Assembly (NCBI GenBank): GCA_035506255.1
Contig: DATJPS010000107.1
Coordinates: 1-5,220 of the forward strand
Reading direction: 5' to 3'
From: CAIYXV01 sp035506255
GTDB taxonomy: Bacteria; Margulisbacteria; WOR-1; XYC2-FULL-46-14; WPAF01
Length of the DNA stretch: 5,220 bases
Below, piece after piece: positions 1 to 5,220 of this stretch. A model generated the notes under the pieces. It was not told the origin of the DNA. It searched no databases and saw only the letters and a list, made by a program, of their open reading frames with translations. Numbering within the stretch: the first letter of the stretch is position 1; the number at the start of each line of letters is the position of its first letter. A program made the position numbers and the translations under genes.

Positions 1-414
1 TGCCAGGTCCGCTAGCGTAAGCTCGAGGTTAATGATGTCGATGTCGCGCTTCGGGTCGACACTGCCTGCTACGTGGACGATGTCGGCGTTCTCAAAACAG
101 CGGACTACGTGGGCGATAGCGTCCACTTCGCGAATGTGGGAGAGGAACTTGTTGCCCAGTCCTTCGCCCTCGGAAGCTCCTTTGACCAGCCCGGCGATGT
201 CGTAGAACTCGATAAAGGTGGGGACCGTTTTTTTTGAGCTGAACATTTTGGTGAGGGTGGTCAGACGCTCGTCCGGCACCTCCACCACGCCCACGTTGGG
301 GTCGATGGTGCAGAAAGGGTAGTTGGAAACGTTCGCTTTGGCGCGCGAAAGCGCGTTGAAGAGCGACGATTTTCCGACGTTGGGCAGACCTACGATGCCG
401 ATGGATAGTGCCAT
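1..414 (-). CDS. ychF: YchF/OLA1-family ribosome-associated P-loop ATPase, N-terminal part (cut by left edge)
   Basis: The first 138 codons of a YchF (EngD/OLA1) protein are present; the rest lies beyond position 1. Family members are about 360 residues long, cytoplasmic, and bind ribosomes. They hydrolyse ATP rather than GTP despite belonging to the Obg/TRAFAC class, and they affect translation and stress responses. Visible signatures are the G1 P-loop GLPNVGKSS (residues 9-17), the family motif NYPFCTIDPNVG (31-42), the G3 motif DIAGLVKGAS (72-81) and the GEGLGNKFL stretch (83-91). The ATP-specifying NxxE that replaces NKxD would lie off the window. The ATG at 414-412 is the right start, because the family begins only a few residues before the first beta strand (here SIGIVG). 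No Shine-Dalgarno sequence precedes it. A TATAAT box ends 6 nt upstream, so the mRNA is probably leaderless. Its codons are more GC-rich than those of the next two minus-strand genes. It is a housekeeping gene with no evident link to the sulfation genes. The identification is secure. Confidence 0.96.
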   Translation of the reverse strand, partial: MALSIGIVGLPNVGKSSLFNALSRAKANVSNYPFCTIDPNVGVVEVPDERLTTLTKMFSSKKTVPTFIEFYDIAGLVKGASEGEGLGNKFLSHIREVDAIAHVVRCFENADIVHVAGSVDPKRDIDIINLELTLADLA

Positions 415-420
415 TGGATA

Positions 421-429
421 ATTATAGCA
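421..429 (-). promoter_or_regulatory. Extended -10 promoter of ychF, leaderless geometry
   Basis: On the minus strand, TGCTATAAT (429 to 421) is a perfect extended -10 element. Only six bases (TATCCA) separate it from the ychF ATG at 414. Transcription normally starts about 6-7 nt past the -10, which would be at or next to the A of the start codon. No good -35 hexamer is seen at 16-18 nt spacing; the extended TGn may compensate. The element sits between the sulfotransferase stop codon (439-437) and ychF, so ychF can be transcribed on its own. Confidence 0.7.
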
Positions 430-436
430 TAGCGAG

Positions 437-1210
437 CTATCGGGAATATTCAGGGAAAAGATCGAACATCATCCGGTCCTTTTCCCTGACGAGTTCAAGC
501 AGTTCGTCGGTATAATATTTGTCCCGGTCGGCGGGCGTTTTGCGTTCCCGGGTGACGTTGATCTTGCCTTCGCTCAATATAAAGGCGATGTCTTCCTTCT
601 CATATCCGAAACCGGCCAGCGCATCGTGCAGCTCGCGATTCAGGTTTTCCGTGTGCAAGAACCGCACCTCTGCCATATCTTCCCGGAATTTTCCTGAATC
701 AAGATATGAACCGTCCAGCCGGGATATCGCGTTTTTAGGGTCGCGGAAAAAGAACTGGATGAACGAATAGGTTATCATGCCGATGTCCGCCCGCAGCCGC
801 TCATGGTGGACGCGGCTCCTGATGTTGAAAATATTGAAAAAGTGGAGGAATTCGTTGAAGCTCAGGTCGGGGAAAGAGGGGAATCGTTCCTTTATCTCTT
901 TCACTTTATCCGGGGTCTGATGGGCCCAATTGCGGTATTCATAAAAGGAAATATAGTGGTCAAAGGGATCGCGAACGCAGCCCATGACCGGCTTTCCCTT
1001 ATGTTCGGCCGGTATCTGTTCGTACGTGCCATGCTGGTTCATCACGGTCTCGCCGCCGATCCGCTTGGAATTGGGAAGCATGATCTGTTCGCACGCTGCC
1101 GGCCGGCCCCGCAATGCCATTTGACGATGAAGCTTTTTAAGTACCTCTTCCACAAAGCACCCGCCGGTCTTGGGGAAATGAAGGAAAACGAATTTGTCCG
1201 TGATGATCAT
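437..1210 (-). CDS. PAPS-dependent sulfotransferase (Sulfotransfer_2-like / carbohydrate sulfotransferase type)
   Basis: A 257-residue protein predicted to move the sulfuryl group from PAPS to an acceptor, most likely a sugar hydroxyl. The 5'-phosphosulfate-binding loop is FLHFPKTGG (residues 9-17; K14 is the expected PAPS-contacting lysine) after a short first beta strand. The 3'-phosphate-binding motif is CVRDPFDHYISFYEY (78-92), with R80 and S88 as the expected contacts. MNQHGTYEQIP (57-67) resembles the conserved His region of Sulfotransfer_2 enzymes. The segment around HTENL (186-190) and the C-terminal tail ending FDLFPEY are also typical. I see no signal peptide or membrane segment, so it should be cytosolic or peripheral. 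The ATG at 1210 fits because the PAPS loop begins within 12 residues, as usual. It has no Shine-Dalgarno sequence; a TATAAT box lies 9 nt upstream. It lies 73 nt after the membrane-protein gene on the same strand, with a terminator between them. PAPS would come from the cysCDN genes about 1.9 kb away. The family is clear; the acceptor is unknown. Confidence 0.88.
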   Translation of the reverse strand: MIITDKFVFLHFPKTGGCFVEEVLKKLHRQMALRGRPAACEQIMLPNSKRIGGETVMNQHGTYEQIPAEHKGKPVMGCVRDPFDHYISFYEYRNWAHQTPDKVKEIKERFPSFPDLSFNEFLHFFNIFNIRSRVHHERLRADIGMITYSFIQFFFRDPKNAISRLDGSYLDSGKFREDMAEVRFLHTENLNRELHDALAGFGYEKEDIAFILSEGKINVTRERKTPADRDKYYTDELLELVREKDRMMFDLFPEYSR

Positions 1211-1219
1211 TACTTGTTA

Positions 1220-1228
1220 ATTATACCA
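1220..1228 (-). promoter_or_regulatory. Extended -10 promoter of the sulfotransferase gene, near-leaderless
   Basis: On the minus strand, TGGTATAAT (1228 to 1220) is followed by nine bases (TAACAAGTA) and then the ATG at 1210. The expected start of transcription leaves a leader of only about 2-3 nt, and there is no Shine-Dalgarno sequence. The element begins at the last T of the T-tract of the upstream gene's terminator, so terminator and promoter abut and share that base. Confidence 0.68.
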
Positions 1229-1255
1229 AAAACCGGCCCGTGCGGTAACGGCCGG
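1228..1255 (-). terminator. Rho-independent terminator of the membrane-protein gene
   Basis: Read on the minus strand, CCGGCC (1255-1250), an 11-nt loop and GGCCGG (1238-1233) form a six-base-pair all-GC stem. It is followed directly by five T residues (1232-1228). It begins 28 nt after the TGA of the 570-residue protein (1286-1284) and ends where the sulfotransferase promoter begins. The plus strand has no T-tract after the stem, so it should act only for minus-strand transcription. The stem is short but the layout is classical. Confidence 0.7.
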
Positions 1256-1283
1256 AGGCGCGGCTTGACATCGACCGGTCCGT

Positions 1284-2996
1284 TCACTTCTTTACTATGA
1301 TGTCCATGCCGTCAACTTTTAAGAAACGTGCCTTTTCCTTTAGCGCCGGGGAACGCAGCAGGTCTTGCATAAGGGCTTGATCCTTGACGATAAAGATCCA
1401 TTCTTTATCGATCTTCCCGTCCTTTAGGTCGGCAGACACTTCCCGGGCGTATTTGTTCATCATCGTAAACGGATAACGGGCGAAATAACCGGTATTGATC
1501 GTCATTTTATATTCGAGGGCATATAACGCGTACATGTTAAGCTTTTCCATCACTTTATCCTCTTGGGGGAGTGGGGGCAGGATGACGATGTGCCGGTAAT
1601 GGTCGGGGGCGGTCCGCCAGAAAGAAGAGGTCAGCGGGCTATGATAGACCTTGCCGGGAAAGAACGCCCTTCTTTTCGACAATTCTCCCGACATGTCCCC
1701 GATCTGGACGGCCAGCATGAACGCGAGCAGTAACAAAATGTACCGGTTCCTGACCTGGCCCTTGAGCAAGCCGTAAAGAACGGAAAGAACGCATAAGTAG
1801 ATCAGGTAATATACCGGCCAGAACAGACGACCCGACGCGCGGAGGATCGAAAGCAGGGAGGCTACCTTTGGAGAAAGAGGGATATTAAGCAGGGCAAGGC
1901 CGTTGAAATATATTTTATTGCTCAAGGCGAATCCGATCAATATGACACAGGTGAAGATCAGGCCGGGTAAATATTGCTTATACACGCGGTTTGCTGCCTG
2001 CCTATCCGATCTGAGCCGGAAAAACAAGGCCAAGATTGCTAACAAGCACAACAGGATGATCATTCCCAGCCCGAGGTATTCGAATCCCACGCCCGCGGCC
2101 TGTCCTTTGGATGCGACCGGCAGATCGGGGAGGCCGAACCTCGACCAACCCATCGGGTTGAACAAGGCGTTGAGGTTCATCGAGAAATAACCGAAACTGC
2201 CGGTCTCTATGTCCCCGCCGATGTATAACACTCCGACGATCCATCCGACCAGCAACAACGAAACGAACGCGACCGATAATCTAAATAAACTTAAAGAGGG
2301 CTTTTTGTCCGCTATCAGGTGGTTCAATTCGAACGCTAGAAAAATGACCAGCACCATGAACAGTATATAAGAATGGACGAGCAGGGCAAGAAGGCAGGCG
2401 ATCGTCCAGGGCAACGCCGATGAACGGTCGTTCTTGGATTCAAAGAACAGGTATAAGGCCAATAAAATTATCCAGTGACCACTGAGCGCGCAATGCCGGA
2501 AAGCCCTGGATATGAATATCGGGCTGAACGTAAAGAACGGAACACATACCAATAAAAGGTACGGGTTCTTTATGAAACGCTTTAGCAGTAAGCCGGCGAA
2601 TATTCCCTGCAAAGCGAAGCACAGTAATTCCCATAATCCGAAATATTGAAAGTCGGGCGGTAATAATGGTCTTGCCGCCTTGAACAATATGGCAAAGAGG
2701 GGTATCGAATCCGTAAAAACTATAGTATTGCCGTAAGGGTAACCGAAGGTGGTGAATTTACCGATGGGGAAAGCCCAGGGATCGGCGCGGTAAAAGCTCC
2801 ATCCCAGATAATGCTGTGTAAGGTCCGTCCGTGACTTTGCCCAGTCGGTATGCAATGGGTTGAGCGGGGCCGTTCCGTAGATCGCCAGGAAAGAAAATAT
2901 CCCGATCAGCGCGAATAAAGTGATCTCAAGGACCAGCTTCCAGAATGGATCGAGGTCATTTACAATGCCAGAAAGCTTTTTCCGAGACGTTTCCAT
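1284..2996 (-). CDS. Polytopic membrane protein, DUF6311-like putative GT-C glycosyltransferase
   Basis: A 570-residue protein with about 11-12 hydrophobic segments (roughly residues 19-40, 95-112, 117-139, 145-165, 172-187, 196-223, 239-260, 305-328, 341-360, 391-411 and 417-433). A C-terminal non-membrane domain of about 135 residues follows. I recognise the N-terminal pattern from DUF6311 proteins: acidic residues in the first large loop (HTDW at 49-52, RTDLTQH at 56-62), GWSFYRADPWAFPIG (65-79), YPYG (86-89), TDSIPL (95-100) and FQYFGLW (116-122). The architecture (acidic first external loop, many TM helices, soluble C-terminal domain) resembles GT-C enzymes. Those transfer sugars from polyprenyl-phosphate donors outside the membrane; for this family that activity is inference. 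Its ATG at 2996 follows a TATAAT box by 9 nt and has no Shine-Dalgarno sequence. Base composition is AT-richer than in the cys genes (for example 24 of 60 G+C at 1861-1920 against 39 of 60 at 4261-4320). It may supply or extend the glycan that the neighbouring enzyme sulfates. Confidence 0.78.
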   Translation of the reverse strand: METSRKKLSGIVNDLDPFWKLVLEITLFALIGIFSFLAIYGTAPLNPLHTDWAKSRTDLTQHYLGWSFYRADPWAFPIGKFTTFGYPYGNTIVFTDSIPLFAILFKAARPLLPPDFQYFGLWELLCFALQGIFAGLLLKRFIKNPYLLLVCVPFFTFSPIFISRAFRHCALSGHWIILLALYLFFESKNDRSSALPWTIACLLALLVHSYILFMVLVIFLAFELNHLIADKKPSLSLFRLSVAFVSLLLVGWIVGVLYIGGDIETGSFGYFSMNLNALFNPMGWSRFGLPDLPVASKGQAAGVGFEYLGLGMIILLCLLAILALFFRLRSDRQAANRVYKQYLPGLIFTCVILIGFALSNKIYFNGLALLNIPLSPKVASLLSILRASGRLFWPVYYLIYLCVLSVLYGLLKGQVRNRYILLLLAFMLAVQIGDMSGELSKRRAFFPGKVYHSPLTSSFWRTAPDHYRHIVILPPLPQEDKVMEKLNMYALYALEYKMTINTGYFARYPFTMMNKYAREVSADLKDGKIDKEWIFIVKDQALMQDLLRSPALKEKARFLKVDGMDIIVKK

Positions 2997-3005
2997 AAGG
3001 TTTTA

Positions 3006-3014
3006 ATTATAACA
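3006..3014 (-). promoter_or_regulatory. Extended -10 promoter of the DUF6311-like gene, near-leaderless
   Basis: On the minus strand, TGTTATAAT (3014 to 3006) is followed by nine bases (TAAAACCTT) and the ATG at 2996. As at the other two minus-strand starts, there is no Shine-Dalgarno sequence and the predicted leader is only about 2-3 nt. No convincing -35 is seen. It faces away from the cysC promoter across a short divergent region. Confidence 0.68.
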
Positions 3015-3047
3015 CAATTGGACCGCGTTCATTATATCGTGTGGCGG

Positions 3048-3077
3048 TTGGAAAAACAGGCGAAAAAATGATAAAAT
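3048..3077 (+). promoter_or_regulatory. Probable promoter of the cysC-cysD-cysN operon
   Basis: TTGGAA (3048-3053, four of six matches to the -35 consensus) lies 18 nt before TAAAAT (3072-3077, five of six matches to the -10 consensus). The -10 is extended by TGA at 3069-3071. Transcription would begin near 3084, about 11 nt before the cysC ATG at 3095. This promoter overlaps the codons that a GTG start at 3041 would use, which argues for the later start. Confidence 0.5.
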
Positions 3078-3094
3078 ATGCCCGAATAGCCCCT

Positions 3095-3697
3095 ATGAAG
3101 AACATACATTATCACAAGCGAACGATCGGCAGAAAGCACAAGGAAAAAGCGAACGGGCACAAAGGCTGTGCCATCTGGCTGACCGGGCTTTCCGGCTCCG
3201 GCAAATCGACCATCGCCAACAAGCTGGAGAAAATGCTCCATAAAAGCGGACATTCCACGATCATTCTTGATGGCGACAACCTCCGGACCGGCATCAATTC
3301 CGACCTCGGTTTTTCAAAAAAGGACCGGGCGGAGAACGTCCGCCGGACCGGGGAGATCGCCAGAATGCTGGCCGATAACGGGCAGATCGCCATCGCCTCG
3401 CTCATTTCCCCCTTCCGCCGCGACCGCGACCGGGTCCGCTCCCGCATGAAAAAAGGCGATTTTATCGAAGTGCATATTCACTGCGACGCGGAGGTCTGCG
3501 AAGCGCGCGATCCCAAGGGGCTTTACCGTAAGGCCCGCTCCGGGAAGATCGGCAACTTTACCGGCATTTCTTCCGGCTACGAGCCTCCTCTAAAGCCCGA
3601 AATTTCGCTCGACACCACTCTGGCCGGTCCTATTGAATGCGCCGATGTGATCTATCGCTATCTTAAGCGGCATGGATACGCGGCGGGGAAGCGTTAG
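3095..3697 (+). CDS. cysC: Adenylyl-sulfate (APS) kinase
   Basis: A 200-residue cytosolic kinase that phosphorylates the 3' hydroxyl of APS with ATP to give PAPS. Sequence hallmarks are the P-loop GLSGSGKST (31-39), LDGDNLRTG (58-66), SDLGFS (69-74), ISPFRRDR (104-111; S105 is at the phospho-serine position known in E. coli), ARDPKGLYRKAR (137-148) and FTGISSGYE (155-163). All main motifs are intact and the length equals that of stand-alone CysC (201 in E. coli). I chose the ATG at 3095. It puts the P-loop at residue 31, as in the family, and keeps the N-terminal HxHK...GHKG stretch seen in CysC. An in-frame GTG at 3041 would add 18 unrelated residues and overlap the likely promoter. No Shine-Dalgarno sequence is seen. 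It is the first gene of a tight operon: cysD starts 1 nt after its TAG. Making PAPS as well as APS is needed for sulfotransferases, so this gene links the operon to the sulfotransferase at 437-1210. Confidence 0.95.
   Translation: MKNIHYHKRTIGRKHKEKANGHKGCAIWLTGLSGSGKSTIANKLEKMLHKSGHSTIILDGDNLRTGINSDLGFSKKDRAENVRRTGEIARMLADNGQIAIASLISPFRRDRDRVRSRMKKGDFIEVHIHCDAEVCEARDPKGLYRKARSGKIGNFTGISSGYEPPLKPEISLDTTLAGPIECADVIYRYLKRHGYAAGKR
3685..3691 (+). promoter_or_regulatory. Shine-Dalgarno-like sequence deciding the cysD start
   Basis: GGGGAAG at 3685-3691, within the last codons of cysC, ends 7 nt before the GTG at 3699. No comparable sequence precedes the in-frame ATG at 3672, so this site favours GTG as the cysD start and translational coupling to the cysC stop. 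Confidence 0.45.
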
Positions 3698-3698
3698 C

Positions 3699-4566
<868 letters not shown>

Positions 4567-4580
<14 letters not shown>

Positions 4581-5220
4581 GGAACAGCTGAACATCGCCA
4601 TCGTGGGGCACGTGGACCACGGCAAGAGCACGCTGGTGGGCCGCCTGCTGGCGGACACCGGTTCGCTCCCGGAAGGCAAGCTGGCGCAGGTAAAGGATTC
4701 TTGCCGCCGCAATTCAAAAGTGTTCGAGTACGCATATCTGCTGGACGCGCTGAAGGACGAGCAGAAGCAGGGGATCACGATCGATTCGGCCCGCTGCTTC
4801 TTTAAGACCAAAAAGCGCGACTACACCATCATCGACGCTCCCGGCCATATCGAGTTTCTAAAGAATATGATCAGCGGCGCTTCGCGCGCCGACGCCGCCC
4901 TGCTGCTGATCGACGCGAACGAGGGGATAAAGGAAAATTCCCGCCGCCACGGCTACATGCTTTCGATGCTCGGCATCAAGCAGGTGATAGTGTGCGTGAA
5001 CAAGATGGACCTGGTGGGCTATAAAAAGCCGGTCTTCGAAGCAGTGCGGAAGGAATACTCGGAATTCCTCGAAAAGACCGGCGTCAAGCCGCGGACCTTC
5101 ATACCCATCAGCGCGATCAACGGCGACAATATCGCCGCGCCTTCTAAAAAAATGGGATGGTATAAGGGGTTGCCGGTGCTGGCGGCGGTCGATTCGTTCT
5201 CCCGCGCCCGCACGCTGGAG
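4567..5220 (+). CDS. cysN: Sulfate adenylyltransferase subunit 1, CysN GTPase (cut by right edge)
   Basis: The first 218 codons of the GTPase subunit of ATP sulfurylase, open to the end of the window. In the known complex, GTP hydrolysis by CysN drives the unfavourable formation of APS by CysD. All five G motifs are visible: GHVDHGKST (14-22), QGITID (68-73), DAPGH (90-94), NKMD (145-148) and the SA of G5 (182-183). The segment LDALKDEQ (59-66) before switch I and RRHGY (126-130) are CysN-like, which separates it from EF-Tu and other elongation factors. Its switch II region reads DAPGHIEFLKNM, where E. coli CysN, from memory, has DTPGHEQYTRNM, so it belongs to a different CysN lineage, as does its CysD partner. 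The ATG at 4567 overlaps the end of cysD by 14 nt, and a GAGG at 4559-4562 may serve as a weak ribosome-binding site. Domains 2 and 3 lie outside the window. A fused C-terminal APS kinase, as in CysNC/NodQ, seems unnecessary because cysC is separate, but cannot be excluded. Confidence 0.93.

Larger units (their letters stand above)
2997..3094. promoter_or_regulatory. Divergent intergenic region between the DUF6311-like gene and cysC
   Basis: This 98-nt spacer holds the back-to-back promoters of the membrane-protein gene (minus) and the cysCDN operon (plus). Only a CAATTG palindrome (3015-3020) stands out as a possible protein site, and it is too short to call an operator. The two -10 boxes lie about 60 nt apart, close enough for one regulator or local supercoiling to affect both, but no regulator gene is in the window. 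Confidence 0.55.

Noticed and set aside
429..440. Inverted repeat ATAGC-GA-GCTAT overlapping the ychF promoter spacer
   Set aside because: Five-base arms with a two-base loop are too short to call an operator or terminator. No T-tract follows and no second copy was seen at the other promoters.
1265..1270. TTGACA on the plus strand after the sulfotransferase promoter
   Set aside because: A perfect -35 hexamer by sequence, but no -10 box lies at 16-18 nt and it would fire antisense into the membrane-protein gene with no downstream plus-strand gene.
1233..1282. Alternative pairing of ACGGACCGG with CCGGCCGT that could compete with the terminator stem
   Set aside because: Self-complementary CCGG repeats make such pairings common by chance in GC-rich DNA, and no riboswitch or leader peptide would explain an antiterminator after a stop codon.
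803..1300. 165-codon plus-strand open frame opposite the sulfotransferase
   Set aside because: It lies antisense to a gene with clear family motifs, its translation has no recognisable domain, and no ribosome-binding site or promoter supports it.
3078..3089. Tiny upstream open frame (ATG CCC GAA TAG) before cysC
   Set aside because: It begins at the edge of the -10 box and would lie upstream of the expected transcription start, so it is probably not transcribed.
3041..3094. GTG at 3041 as the cysC start
   Set aside because: It would add 18 residues not found in CysC, has no Shine-Dalgarno sequence, and overlaps the best promoter candidate. The ATG at 3095 gives the usual CysC length and N-terminus.

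Overview
The window is bacterial. It has compact gene packing, bacterial extended -10 promoters and bacterial-type protein families. I cannot name the organism. The first genes of transcripts have no Shine-Dalgarno sequence, and a TATAAT box lies only 6-9 nt before three start codons. That points to leaderless transcription and fits several deep-branching or uncultivated phyla better than a standard enterobacterium. Base composition is uneven: the left-edge gene and the cys genes are GC-rich, while the middle membrane-protein gene is clearly more AT-rich.

Layout. Positions 1-414 (minus strand) hold the first 138 codons of ychF, a housekeeping P-loop ATPase that runs off the left edge. Positions 437-1210 (minus) encode a PAPS-dependent sulfotransferase. 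Positions 1284-2996 (minus) encode a 570-residue polytopic membrane protein that I recognise as a DUF6311-like, GT-C-type putative glycosyltransferase; it ends in a rho-independent terminator at 1228-1255. Positions 2997-3094 form a divergent promoter region. On the plus strand follow three tightly packed genes: cysC (APS kinase, 3095-3697), cysD (ATP sulfurylase small subunit, 3699-4580) and cysN (ATP sulfurylase GTPase subunit, from 4567, cut by the right edge).

How the genes work together. CysD and CysN make APS from sulfate and ATP, and CysC phosphorylates it to PAPS, the sulfate donor that the sulfotransferase uses. With a putative membrane glycosyltransferase beside them, the simplest reading is a sulfation module for a cell-surface glycan or glycolipid, not (or not only) a cysteine-biosynthesis operon. 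No APS/PAPS reductase or sulfite reductase is visible, but the operon continues past the right edge.

The points most worth following up are these. First, CysD carries a Cys-Cys pair and a later CxxC, in the arrangement that binds [4Fe-4S] in APS reductases. Second, a shared TGnTATAATTA element abuts three start codons. Third, the PAPS-synthesis operon stands back to back with a sulfotransferase/glycosyltransferase pair.
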